Source: Leptospira ellisii (GTDB taxonomy: Bacteria > Spirochaetota > Leptospiria > Leptospirales > Leptospiraceae). Taken from it: 22,598 nt of DNA. The notes under the pieces were generated by a model. It worked only from the letters and a program-made list of their open reading frames with translations, was not told the origin of the DNA and did not search any database. The stretch spans positions 1 to 22,598 of the forward strand of contig NZ_NPEF01000037.1 in NCBI RefSeq assembly GCF_002811955.1, read 5' to 3'. Made by a program: the position numbers and the translations under genes. This document shows positions 1 to 16,470 of this stretch, piece by piece. How positions within the stretch are numbered: the stretch's first letter is position 1; every line of letters begins with the position of its first letter.

Positions 1-47
1 ATCCTTTGATCGATTGTAAAAACTGTAAGACCAGAATCCGCGCCGAC
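1..47. repeat. 47-bp perfect inverted copy of 1259-1305
   Basis: Bases 1-47 are exactly the reverse complement of 1259-1305, inside glyS (about codons 91-106, covering the first zinc-binding Cys pair). The match stops abruptly at base 48 and runs off the left window edge, so its true length is unknown. If base 1 is a contig end, a fold-back or chimeric assembly join is the simplest explanation. A real inverted micro-duplication is the alternative. Confidence 0.9.
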
Positions 48-152
48 GTTCGCTTCGATCCGTTCGCATTCCTCTGACAAAGCCCTTTCCGGAGACGCCA
101 ATTCAGAAAGGTCCAGCGAGTTTAACTCCCGATTCGGAATCCAACGATGCAT
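1..152 (-). CDS. Possible 5' end of a gene downstream of glyS, cut by the window edge
   Basis: One minus-strand frame stays open from an ATG at 152 to the left edge (about 50 codons), reading MHRWIPNRELNSLDLSELAS and onward. The other two minus-strand frames in this stretch hit stops. It begins about 30 bases after the glyS stop on the same strand, so it could be the next gene of that unit, but no clear Shine-Dalgarno sequence precedes the ATG. The product is not recognised. Bases 1-47 are an inverted copy of part of glyS, so the last 15 or so codons here may be chimeric and should not be trusted. Confidence 0.25.
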   Translation of the reverse strand, partial: MHRWIPNRELNSLDLSELASPERALSEECERIEANVGADSGLTVFTIDQR

Positions 153-181
153 ATCTGAATCGGAAAAGGACGTCCGTCCGC

Positions 182-1584
<1,403 letters not shown>

Positions 1585-1690
1585 GATTCTTCTCCGGACT
1601 TCGGAATAAAGTATTTTAATTCCCCGGTGGGGCGGATTTCTTGTTTGCCTGCGCTCCCATTCCGGGTCCAATGGTTGATAGAAATCGGTT

Positions 1691-3366
<1,676 letters not shown>

Positions 3367-3370
<4 letters not shown>

Positions 3371-4139
3371 ACGTCGAAGTTGCGTCGCTCGGATTTCTTT
3401 CCGTTCTTCCTTGGGGGGCGTTTTTGATCCTTTTGTTTCCGGGAAAAAACACGGTGCAGAGGATCTTTCTGGTTTTATTGGCTTTGTTTTTGGGATATCT
3501 TTCCACGGAGATCGTGCTCAAACTGCATCCCATTTTTTGGCCGGATGTGAAGATGGCGGCGCCCAAACGTTCCGGACATATACTCACACAAACCGCGCAT
3601 ATCGCGTTTATTCAGGCGGGAATGATGGAGGAATTCTGCAAAGGAAGTCTGATTTTTTTCGCGGGTCTGTTGTTCGCGTTCGATTGGAAACGATACACCT
3701 TCAAAAAGGAGATCGTATTGATCGGAGGGTTCGTCGCCCTCGGATTTGCGGGGGTGGAAAACGCGAATTATATCTTCAACGCGAAGGAGGAGGATCGGAT
3801 CGCGATGTTCGTCGGAAGGACGATCCGTTCGTCGAACGCGCACTTTCTCATCAACCTATGTTTTTCATTGGCGTTTTTAAAATCCAATTTTAAGGAATCG
3901 AAGGAACGTCCCGTTTATCTTTTTTTGGCGTTTCTGCTCGCGGTTTCACAACACGGTCTTTTCAACTTTTTCGTATTACCACAATCCAGATTCGGAGGAT
4001 GGCTTTCCACCGCGCTTTTCGTGGGAATCTGGGTTTGGATCGCTCGAGACTTCCGGGCTTTCGTTCGGGAGAGGGAAATCCTGGATGACACACCCGTAGA
4101 GGCGGAAATTTTGGAAAACGCCGACGTTCGGGAAACAAC

Positions 4140-4143
<4 letters not shown>
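3367..4143 (+). CDS. PrsW-family intramembrane metalloprotease
   Basis: The protein has 258 residues and multiple hydrophobic segments. It shows the conserved polar motifs of the PrsW (CPBP-related) family inside membrane stretches: MMEEFCKG (EExxK, about residues 85-92), GFAGVENANY (about 127-136), a His in RSSNAHF (about 159) and SQHGLFNFF (about 194-202). Characterised family members cleave membrane-anchored regulators, for example the anti-sigma factor RsiW in Bacillus. The substrate here is unknown, and no sigma/anti-sigma pair lies in the window. It overlaps the upstream TonB-like gene by ATGA and the downstream prmA by TTGA, so it is translationally coupled to both. The C-terminal tail (EREILDDTPVEAEILE) is soluble and acidic. 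Confidence 0.85.
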
Positions 4144-5042
<899 letters not shown>

Positions 5043-5044
5043 AA

Positions 5045-6033
<989 letters not shown>

Positions 6034-6040
6034 GGGATTG

Positions 6041-6062
6041 AACCGCGGAAATCGCGGTTTTT
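6041..6062 (+). terminator. Intrinsic terminator after the sugar kinase gene
   Basis: A 7-bp perfect stem, AACCGCG (6041-6047) with CGCGGTT (6053-6059), has a 5-base loop and is followed by Ts through 6062. It lies 8 bases after the stop codon at 6033. Confidence 0.8.
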
Positions 6063-6095
6063 ACGTCTTTGGATCGGAATAGAGCTCAAGGTTCG

Positions 6096-6118
6096 AATCC
6101 GGTTTTTTCGGATTTTTT
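6096..6118 (+). terminator. Second, back-up intrinsic terminator
   Basis: AATCCG (6096-6101) pairs with CGGATT (6109-6114) around a GTTTTTT loop and is followed by TTTT to 6118. It lies 34 bases after the first terminator in the same direction, making a tandem pair. Confidence 0.55.
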
Positions 6119-6349
6119 GCGGTTCCTTCGCGGGAATTCCTACTTGGCCGAACATTAGGATTGCGCTTTACAAAATTAGAATTTTCTGATATAAGGAAAC
6201 GATCCGGAATTTTTCCCGCCGGACCCACCTCCTCCACCCAACACGGGCGGGGGGTGTCTCGTATCAGGGCGCGTGTCGGAATCACGACAAGACGGTCCTT
6301 TTCGCGAACGGCGGCCCGCAGCCGCGAGTTTGCGCTCATAAAGGCTATA
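6119..6349. other. Non-coding, repeat-like intergenic stretch
   Basis: Open frames exist on both strands (minus 6061-6339, plus 6161-6373), but neither looks like a real protein: both are Arg/Pro/Ser-rich, without domains or a convincing ribosome site. The stretch contains a C-rich then G-rich tract (about 6227-6257) and a GC-rich hairpin, GCGGC/GCCGC, around 6311-6325, just past the end of the minus-strand gene at 6350. Such stretches resemble dispersed intergenic repeats of Leptospira (recollection, not a search). No tRNA was found; a T-loop-like GGTTCGAATCC at 6090-6100 lacks the rest of a tRNA. Confidence 0.4.
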
Positions 6350-7246
6350 TTATTCTTCCGTAATGAATATTGAAAACACCTTCTTGTTCTTCGTTTCGAA
6401 CGTACACCCCGAGTAATCGTAATAATGGATATCCGTTTCGTCCGTCTGTCTATGCACCTTGAATTGTATCCCTAACTTTTTGGAGGCGAAGGCCGCGTCG
6501 TCCCCGAAGAACACGTTTTTAACCGCTCTTTGTCTAGAATTTCCGTACGTGCTTAATTGAAGGGATTGAACCTTATTCCGTTCCTCTTCCCCTCCGTCGT
6601 AGATGTAGAGCACCGTTTTGCCTTCGCGGTCGATCACGAAAACCTTTCCTTTTTTGTCCCGAATCTGCATATCCTGATAACTCGGACCGAATTTCGTTTC
6701 CGCGTCGGCGATCGTTTCGGCGTAGTCGGAGCCCAAACGGACGTCCAGCAAAGAGTCCGCAAAACAGATGCTCTTGTCGGCTTTGACATTCGATTCGGAA
6801 AAGGAGGACAATAGAAAAACCCTTTTTTTGTTTTTCGTATAACCGTAATATACGATCGAGGCTTTGAGGATTGTACCCGCTTTTGCGGCCTTTTCGATTT
6901 CGGGAATTTGGGTTTTCGTCAGAAAAACCTTCTGAATTTCGTTTCTGCTTTTAAGAAGAACCTCGAAGCCGTATTCTTCGAAATTTAAGGATTCACGATC
7001 CTGATTTTCCTGAAAAACGATAGGCCAACGCTCTTCTTTCGGGGTTTCTGCGACGGGACCGACCACGGAGACGAGAGCCGAAAATCTGGGAAGTCTCGCG
7101 TCCACAAAGAACTCCGAATCCGTCGTGACTCCTTCCAGAGGGACGATTTGTCTGAATCTAGTGAAGGTGATCAAATCCTCAGGAAAAACGTCGCCGACTA
7201 ACAATACCAATACGATTAAGAAGAATACGCAGGCTTTTCTTTTCAT
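6350..7246 (-). CDS. Secreted or periplasmic protein of unknown function
   Basis: The protein has 298 residues. It begins with a clear signal peptide: basic MKRK, a hydrophobic core FFLIVLVLLVG and a probable cleavage near residues 21-24. There is no Cys in the right place for a lipoprotein, so it is probably periplasmic or exported. The mature part is mixed alpha/beta with charged segments, and two Cys appear (in DKSICFAD and YSGCTFE). No family is recognised. A small ORF ends 15 bases upstream on the same strand, and the pair probably shares the promoter at 7480-7507. Downstream is the repeat-like stretch 6119-6349. Confidence 0.7.
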   Translation of the reverse strand: MKRKACVFFLIVLVLLVGDVFPEDLITFTRFRQIVPLEGVTTDSEFFVDARLPRFSALVSVVGPVAETPKEERWPIVFQENQDRESLNFEEYGFEVLLKSRNEIQKVFLTKTQIPEIEKAAKAGTILKASIVYYGYTKNKKRVFLLSSFSESNVKADKSICFADSLLDVRLGSDYAETIADAETKFGPSYQDMQIRDKKGKVFVIDREGKTVLYIYDGGEEERNKVQSLQLSTYGNSRQRAVKNVFFGDDAAFASKKLGIQFKVHRQTDETDIHYYDYSGCTFETKNKKVFSIFITEE

Positions 7247-7261
7247 TCGTGTTTTGATCTT

Positions 7262-7459
7262 TTATCTCTTCGTTTCGAAAACGAGTCCGTTTTGTTCGGT
7301 CTTAAAATACGGGTTCCGTCGTCGGACTGACCTCCGGATACGGCGAGATTTCAATCTAAAGACGGCGATTTCCTTTTCAAGAAAAAACCGGATCTCATCG
7401 ACTTCGTTTGCGGCGGGATCGTAAAATTCTTTGACTACGATCCTTTCTTTTCGTTTCAT
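7262..7459 (-). CDS. Small hypothetical protein (65 residues)
   Basis: The ATG at 7459 opens a 65-residue frame with an acidic/hydrophobic first half (VVKEFYDPAANEVDEIRFFL) and a strongly basic second half (RLKSRRIRRSVRRR). The frame extends upstream to 7507, but a promoter-like element at 7480-7507 favours the internal ATG. It lies 15 bases before the secreted-protein gene. No homologue is recognised. The basic tail and weak ribosome site leave open that this is only leader sequence for the downstream gene. Confidence 0.35.
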   Translation of the reverse strand: MKRKERIVVKEFYDPAANEVDEIRFFLEKEIAVFRLKSRRIRRSVRRRNPYFKTEQNGLVFETKR

Positions 7460-7470
7460 GATTGGATCGT

Positions 7471-7947
7471 ATGAAACCGAATATAGCGTCACTGGATCCC
7501 GTTTCAATCGTGGGTATCAAAACCGAAACCTCATTTGCCGAGAACAAAACCGCGGAACTTTGGAGAACTTTTATGCCCCGTCGTTCCGAAATACGAAACC
7601 GTAAAAACGAAGATTTGTATTCGATCTCGATTTATAAACCCGGTTTTTTTCTAAACTTTCACCCGAACGTTTCTTTCGAAAAATGGGCCGGGGTCGAAGT
7701 GCAAAGTTCCGAGATCCGGGAAGGTTGGGAATCCCTGCGTCTTCCCGGAGGATTGTACGCATCCTTTCTTTATAAGGGGCTGCCTCGGGACGCCTCCGGT
7801 TTTTTCGAACGTATTTTTCGGGTTTGGTTGCCCGCTTCCGAATATCTCTTGGACGACAGGCCGCATTTCGAAGTAATGGGAGAATCGTACAAAAACGACG
7901 ATCCGGATTCGGAGGAATCGGTCTTTATCCCAATCCGAAAAAGATGA
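7471..7947 (+). CDS. GyrI-like / AraC effector-binding-domain protein
   Basis: The protein has 158 residues, about the length of a single GyrI-like domain (the small-molecule binding fold also found fused to AraC and MerR regulators). Features seen are an N-terminal strand reaching VGIKTET, the helix ELWRTFMPRRSEI (about 29-41), YSISIY, the conserved LPGGLYASFLYKG turn (about 90-102), a helix with IFRVWLPASEYLLDDRPHFEV (about 112-132), and a charged end. No DNA-binding domain is fused to it, so it is a stand-alone binder; the ligand is unknown. The ATG at 7471 is chosen; a TTG at 7462 would add three residues. Its start lies 11 bases from the divergent small ORF. The 144-bp tandem repeats begin 9 bases after its stop. 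Confidence 0.8.
   Translation: MKPNIASLDPVSIVGIKTETSFAENKTAELWRTFMPRRSEIRNRKNEDLYSISIYKPGFFLNFHPNVSFEKWAGVEVQSSEIREGWESLRLPGGLYASFLYKGLPRDASGFFERIFRVWLPASEYLLDDRPHFEVMGESYKNDDPDSEESVFIPIRKR
7480..7507 (-). promoter_or_regulatory. Candidate sigma-70 promoter for the 7459-6350 gene pair
   Basis: Reading the minus strand, TTGAAA (7507-7502) and TATATT (7485-7480) are separated by 16 bases. Transcription would start near 7473, about 14 bases before the ATG at 7459. The element lies inside the first codons of the divergent gyrI-like gene. Confidence 0.4.
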
Positions 7948-7955
7948 CTTCGTTT

Positions 7956-8387
7956 CCCTTTTGGGTTCAGCTAACAAAGAGTAGGCGGGTCCGCGCTAAA
8001 ACCTCACGGAAGTTTCGCGGAAATAACTCGAATGATGCTCCCTATGGGTCGCATCATGGGGTGGTGAAGGATAGAATCGACTGAAGCGAGGTGAGTCTTC
8101 CCTTTTGGGTTCAGCTAACAAAGAATAGGCGGGTCCGCGCTAAAACCTCACGGAAGTTTCGCGGAAATAACTCGAATGATGCTCCCTATGGGTCGCATCA
8201 TAGGGTGGTGAAGGATAGAATCGACTGAAGCGAGGTGAGTCTTCCCTTTTGGGTTCAGCTAACAAAGAATAGGCGGGTCCGCGCTAAAACCTCACGGAAG
8301 TTTCGCGGAAATAACTCGAATGATGCTCCCTATGGGTCGCATCATAGGGTGGTGAAGGATAGAATCGGCTGAAGCGAGGTGAGTCTT
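7956..8387. repeat. Three direct tandem copies of a 144-bp unit
   Basis: The units are 7956-8099, 8100-8243 and 8244-8387, each exactly 144 bp and nearly identical. Only three differences were seen: GAGTAGG against GAATAGG and CATGGGG against CATAGGG in unit 1, and ATCGGCTG against ATCGACTG in unit 3. Each unit holds two mutually exclusive hairpins: ATGATGC with GCATCAT (7 bp), and CCCTAT with ATAGGG (6 bp, disrupted by one base in unit 1). One frame is open for about 43 codons per unit and then hits a stop, with no ATG, so coding is unlikely. The array fills the gap between convergent genes. Confidence 0.95.
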
Positions 8388-8397
8388 CCCTCGTCGT

Positions 8398-8424
8398 AAA
8401 AATCGTAAACCGCGGAGGTTTACG
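8398..8424 (-). terminator. Intrinsic terminator overlapping the lipoprotein stop codon
   Basis: On the minus strand, CGTAAACC (8424-8417) pairs with GGTTTACG (8411-8404), an 8-bp stem with a 5-base loop, and is followed by ATTTTT (8403-8398). The TAA stop of the lipoprotein gene (8422-8420) lies inside the first stem arm. It ends the four-gene operon. Confidence 0.75.
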
Positions 8425-9709
8425 GACAACTCAGGTTGACTTGGACGTCGGAACGGGGTGCGTTATCCGGAACCGTGAACGTGGTTTCCCGAACCGTGGA
8501 CTCGGGATATCCGTCCACTTTTACGAGATCTCCGAGACAACGGATCCGGTAATCCCCCGGATGTATGTATTTCATTCTAGTCACCGATCCCTGCACCGGA
8601 GAGGAGATCAGCGGAAGTTTATTGTCGATGTCGGTCTCGGTGATTCTATACACGCCGTAGTAATGCGTCGTCGAAGCCGTTCCACCTAACACGGTTAAGC
8701 TGGATGCGATTTCGGGACGGATGATCCGGGAGCGCAACAGTAAGCCGCCTCCCATATCCGATTCCCCTTTGTGATCGGAATCCGACTTCCAATCGCTGAC
8801 TCCGATCAGAGTCCGCACGCCGCCCAATCCGGAAACGTAGGAATGAACCATCAGATTCTCCTTCAGATTCATCCTTACCTCCAGTATATAAGGATCGAAT
8901 CCCGGATATACGAGCATATCCTGGTCCCCGTTTTCCACCTTATACAAAAGGGGAAATACGAGCGGAGGGAAGATCGTTTTGGTCGTGGAATCGGCGCCCG
9001 GTCTATAACTCAATCTGGGAACTATGTTGATCCCCGGCACCCGGTAATTGTCGAATAAGGTCAGATTGGAGAACGTCAAACCGGGTTCCGTCGCCCACGC
9101 GGTCACGAGAGAACGCAGATACAACCCGGTGTAATAAAACTGAACCGGTCCGTTTCCGAACGCTCCCCAATCGGTGGCGGAAGTGGGATCGTTGGAAGGA
9201 TACACAACTCCTTCTCCGTTAAAGAATTGGATCGCCTTCAGTTCTCCGTCGTTCAATCGGCAGGAGTTGGAATTGGTCGTATACGGGATCGTGCAGAATA
9301 CCTGCCGGTTGGGGGCGATTTCGTCCCAGAATTTTTTCGTGTCTTTTACGTTTTTGATCAGACTCAGATCGAAAAGTCCCTGTTGGTATTTCGTCGAAAT
9401 CCGGATCTCTCCGATGTCTATGAAGATCGGAAGATTTTGCGCGAGAGGAATTCCCGATAGATCGAAAATAGGATCGAATCCGGTTCCGGTAGTATCCTGA
9501 TAAATGGCTCCCGTTCCTCCCGAATACGCCTCGAATCCGATCGGATTGTCCGTCGCATACGTCCCCTTGGCGAGGAGCATCATTCTCTGATTGAACAGCG
9601 TGCTGATCACTGGATCGCTCGATCCTTTCCCCTGCCAATCTCCCACTCTGCAAAAAGATATTAGCAAATTAGAAAGTAAAAATACGATGATATGTCTGTT
9701 TCGTTTCAT
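8420..9709 (-). CDS. Large putative lipoprotein of unknown function
   Basis: The protein has 429 residues. The N-terminus MKRNRHIIVFLLSNLLISFC has a basic start, a hydrophobic core and a Cys at position 20 in a relaxed spirochaetal lipobox, so the mature protein is probably lipid-anchored to a membrane facing the periplasm or the cell surface. The mature part is rich in Ser, Gly, Tyr and Pro with many short beta-type stretches. No domain is recognised. The ATG at 9709 overlaps the stop of the upstream barrel-like gene in the sequence ATGA, so the two are translationally coupled and may form an envelope pair. The gene ends at the terminator at 8398-8424. Confidence 0.75.
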   Translation of the reverse strand: MKRNRHIIVFLLSNLLISFCRVGDWQGKGSSDPVISTLFNQRMMLLAKGTYATDNPIGFEAYSGGTGAIYQDTTGTGFDPIFDLSGIPLAQNLPIFIDIGEIRISTKYQQGLFDLSLIKNVKDTKKFWDEIAPNRQVFCTIPYTTNSNSCRLNDGELKAIQFFNGEGVVYPSNDPTSATDWGAFGNGPVQFYYTGLYLRSLVTAWATEPGLTFSNLTLFDNYRVPGINIVPRLSYRPGADSTTKTIFPPLVFPLLYKVENGDQDMLVYPGFDPYILEVRMNLKENLMVHSYVSGLGGVRTLIGVSDWKSDSDHKGESDMGGGLLLRSRIIRPEIASSLTVLGGTASTTHYYGVYRITETDIDNKLPLISSPVQGSVTRMKYIHPGDYRIRCLGDLVKVDGYPESTVRETTFTVPDNAPRSDVQVNLSCP

Positions 9710-10539
9710 AGGAATATACTCACCATCAAACCGAATTGGAAAAATTCGGTGTCCACGACGCGGTAATAGTTCGGATTGGAAAGTCTGGAGTCCGCGTAGG
9801 GACTTGCGTAGTAATATTTCGTCTCCTCGGGTGCGTCCAGATGGGATTCGTAGATCTTATTGTAATCGATCCTAATCCCGATCCTGATCTTTTTTCCGGC
9901 GACGAAGCTGGTTTCCAATCCCACGAGCACCATCGGATCCCAACGGGACGTATTGGACGGTCTCGCCACCACGAAGGCTTCGCCCCCGCCCGCGCGTACG
10001 ATAAAGGAGATCGGAAGGTCGAGCGGTATTTTATAACCTAACGCGAGATATACGGGGATCGTAGTCAAAGCCCGTTCGGTCGCGGAAAGATAATTTGCGT
10101 AGAACGCGCCCATTTCGAGGTAAAAGATCCAAGGCCAGGGAATCCGGAAGAAAAATCCGCCCCCCAAGGTGGTGTCCAGATATTTCTGCGTTTCCGAACC
10201 GGGCCAAGGATTGGAGGCTCCCAACCAAACTCCGATTTCAGACTTTCGATTATCATAATATCCTTCTATCTTTTCCTCGGGATCCTCTTCTCCCGTTTCC
10301 GCGGCTTCCTCTTCCTCTTTGGAAATGATTCCGCTAGAGGGAAGATTGCCCGATTGAGCGGCGGGTTTGGGCAGAGGTAAAAGATCGGAGAAAAATTTTC
10401 CGTTTCCCAAGTCGGGTTTGTATCCGCCTAAAAGTTCGAACGCGCTCGGACTTTTGGGCGAGGCCGCGAGCAGTCCCGGCAAAAGACACAACGATAGCGC
10501 CGCGCCGAATCTGAAAAGGGATCGGATCCGGGAGAACAT
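9706..10539 (-). CDS. Probable outer-membrane beta-barrel protein
   Basis: The protein has 277 residues. The signal peptide (MFSRIRSLFRFGAALSLCLLPGLLAAS) has a likely cleavage after LLAAS or nearby. An acidic linker (about 65-90, KEEEEAAETGEEDPEEK) precedes alternating hydrophobic/aromatic strands such as GVWLGASNPWPG, FFFRIPWPWIFYLEMGAFYANY and IRIGIRIDYNKIY. The chain ends in a short strand (FFQFGLMVSIFL), as outer-membrane barrels often do. The specific family is not recognised. The ATG directly follows the truA stop (TAA then ATG), and the gene overlaps the lipoprotein gene by 4 bases. A barrel plus lipoprotein pair suggests a joint role in the outer membrane. Confidence 0.65.
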   Translation of the reverse strand: MFSRIRSLFRFGAALSLCLLPGLLAASPKSPSAFELLGGYKPDLGNGKFFSDLLPLPKPAAQSGNLPSSGIISKEEEEAAETGEEDPEEKIEGYYDNRKSEIGVWLGASNPWPGSETQKYLDTTLGGGFFFRIPWPWIFYLEMGAFYANYLSATERALTTIPVYLALGYKIPLDLPISFIVRAGGGEAFVVARPSNTSRWDPMVLVGLETSFVAGKKIRIGIRIDYNKIYESHLDAPEETKYYYASPYADSRLSNPNYYRVVDTEFFQFGLMVSIFL

Positions 10540-12215
<1,676 letters not shown>

Positions 12216-12229
12216 ACCCTTTAACTGTG

Positions 12230-12249
12230 AAAAACCCGAAAAAAACGGG
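12230..12249 (-). other. Terminator-like hairpin in the leader of the DUF2225 operon
   Basis: On the minus strand CCCG, seven Ts, CGGG and then TTTTT (12249 to 12230) form a small 4-bp stem with a T-tract, 14 bases before the preferred start at 12215. A TTGACA hexamer lies just upstream (12262-12257), but no good -10 follows it. It could be a weak attenuator or chance. Confidence 0.25.
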
Positions 12250-12272
12250 AGCATGCTGTCAATTCGGACACC

Positions 12273-12311
<39 letters not shown>

Positions 12312-12360
12312 GTGTTGCCCCGGGGTTCAAAGCCGGAAAAACTTTGGAAAAGGTTAACCG

Positions 12361-13464
<1,104 letters not shown>

Positions 13465-13475
13465 AAACCGAAAGC

Positions 13476-13505
13476 AAAAAGCCCGCTTCCGTTTGCGGGC
13501 TTTTT
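13476..13505 (+). terminator. Strong intrinsic terminator
   Basis: AAAAAGCCCGC (13476-13486) pairs with GCGGGCTTTTT (13495-13505), an 11-bp stem with an 8-base loop whose descending arm ends in the T-tract. Being A-stem/T-stem symmetric, it could act in both directions. It lies 11 bases after the stop at 13464. Confidence 0.92.
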
Positions 13506-13558
13506 CTTTTTGAAAACTAGCTTTTCTAAAAACGGATTCCCGCAAAAAATTGCTTCCG

Positions 13559-14352
13559 ATGAACCCATTAAAATTTATGGAAAGCCGTTTGGGACGGTTT
13601 TCGAAATCCTATCGCAGGATTGTTCTCAAGACGTATCTTATCACTCTCGTTCTCGTTTTCAGTTTCGCATTTCCGAGTTTGATCGCCGGGTTATTTTGGG
13701 CCCTTCTCGGAAATCGTAAACGCAAAAACCGCGCCTTCTTAAAAGGGTCGGCGGTTTGGGGCGGCGCGGTGCAATGGATGACCGATACCCGCTTTCTTAG
13801 AATCGGAGAATTTCAGATTCCCGAAAAAGGTCATATGATTTTTCTGAACCACGTCAACGAACTGGATTTTCCGTACGATTGTCTCGTGGTGAACAAACCC
13901 TATCTCGCCAATCAGGTGATCAAAAAAACGCTCATCGCGTATTGGTGGATGAAGGCGATGGGATCCCAGGTGTTCGAATCCTCGAAGGCGACCACGATCG
14001 CCGTTTCGGTCCGCAATCTGTTGAAAGGTCTTACGGACACTTCCTTCGTGGTGTATCCGGAAGGTCACAATTCGTATACGGAACAAATTCAACCGATGCA
14101 AAAGGGAATGATCAAACTCGCGTATGAAAACAAAATTCCGGTGGTGATCGTGCTTAAATCCGGTCTTACGGGATATCAATCCTTGGAAAAGGGATACGTC
14201 GTCGCCTACAAACAGATCGGGACCTACGATCCGACTCGTTTTTCCACTTGGGAGGAATTTAAGGATTTCGTATTCGAAACCATGGATCGGGAAAAGAAAA
14301 TTCTGGATTCCGAAATCTCTTCGGAAGCGAACAAAGTCGCGGTGACTGCGTC

Positions 14353-14356
<4 letters not shown>
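13559..14356 (+). CDS. PlsC-like 1-acylglycerol-3-phosphate acyltransferase
   Basis: This protein is likely to transfer an acyl chain to lysophosphatidic acid or a related acceptor at the inner membrane. It has 265 residues. A hydrophobic segment (about 22-50) is followed by the acyltransferase motif I, NHVNELD (HX4D with His98 and Asp103), and the motif III equivalent YPEGHNS (about 166-172). In typical PlsC proteins this reads FPEGTRS, so the usual Arg is replaced by Asn. IPVVIVLKSG follows as the motif IV region. The ATG at 13559 is chosen over a TTG at 13550; no strong ribosome site is visible for either. The gene overlaps the biotin carboxylase gene by TTGA, linking phospholipid assembly to malonyl-CoA supply. 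The exact acceptor is uncertain because of the motif III change. Confidence 0.82.
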
Positions 14357-15812
<1,456 letters not shown>

Positions 15813-15816
<4 letters not shown>

Positions 15817-16316
15817 ACGAGGAAACGTTTCGATTCAAACACAGGGACGAGGAGATCCCCGTTTCCATCCGCTCCAATTCTCCGGGAGAGACTTCCGTAT
15901 CGATTCTGTTAGACGGAACGACGCACGACTTCCGGATTTCGCGTAACTTTCAAAGCGAAGGCAACGGTCTTTTTTCAGGACCCGGAAATCATTGGAGAAT
16001 TCTCCGGAAGGGAAACCGGATCTTCATCCACTACAAGGGTTGGAACACGAAGATACTGCTTTCCAACCGGGAGATTCATCTCGAAGAAGGGAGCAGCGGT
16101 TCCATCAAAAGTCCCATGCCCGGTAAGGTGATCCGCATCTTGACGATCCCCGGAGATTCCGTCAAAAAAGGAGCCGTGCTTGCGATCGTGGAAGCGATGA
16201 AGATGGAGAATAATATCCTAGCGCCGGGCGACGGAATCGTGGAGGAGGTCTGCGTTTCCGAAGGAAGTATGGTCTCGCAGGACGATCTCATTCTGAAGTT
16301 GAATTTGGGCAAGTGA
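15813..16316 (+). CDS. Biotin carboxyl carrier protein (biotinyl-lipoyl domain)
   Basis: The protein has 167 residues. A variable N-terminal half (about 1-85) precedes a C-terminal biotinyl domain (about 95-167) with SPMPGKVIRI, GAVLAIVEAMKMEN and the biotin acceptor Lys130 in EAMKME. It carries carboxylated biotin from the biotin carboxylase encoded just upstream to a carboxyltransferase encoded elsewhere. GTG at 15813 is chosen as start because it overlaps the upstream stop (GTGA) and has GGGAGG 6 bases ahead. A longer frame from 15783 adds ten residues without support. The N-terminal half is longer than in a bare biotinyl domain and resembles the non-biotin part of acyl-CoA carboxylase alpha subunits, so this pair may be a split alpha chain. 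Confidence 0.92.
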
Positions 16317-16370
16317 CGGATCCCTGTTCGATACGTTTCCGGTCTGGTCCGAGTAAAAACCGATCGCCTG

Positions 16371-16390
16371 AAGGAATGAATGTCCTTTTT
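16371..16390 (+). terminator. Weak intrinsic terminator candidate
   Basis: AAGGA and TCCTT form a 5-bp stem with a 7-base loop, followed by Ts to 16390. It is the only terminator-like element after the carrier-protein gene. Confidence 0.3.
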
Positions 16391-16412
16391 GGAGGAACGT
16401 AAATCGTCTCCT

Positions 16413-16428
16413 TTCGGAAAATTCCGAA
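16413..16428. promoter_or_regulatory. 16-bp dyad, possible operator
   Basis: TTCGGAA and TTCCGAA are perfect inverted arms separated by two As, about 45 bases before the lipoprotein start at 16471. It could be a protein-binding site or a short hairpin; no regulator is known. Confidence 0.25.
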
Positions 16429-16470
16429 GAAACGGTCTGTTAATGGGGCTAAAAACACAAGGAATCCCCT

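Noticed and set aside
6088..6118. Possible tRNA, from a GGTTCGAATCC T-loop-like string
   Set aside because: The 5-bp T-stem is not complementary beyond two pairs, and no acceptor stem or anticodon arm is present. The bases instead form a terminator hairpin.
7824..8084. Plus-strand open frame running into the tandem repeat
   Set aside because: It overlaps the gyrI-like gene in another frame and ends in the first repeat. The repeat frame has a stop in every unit and no start codon, so a repeat protein is not supported.
7956..8387. CRISPR array
   Set aside because: The whole 144-bp unit repeats, with no unique spacers between short repeats and no cas genes.
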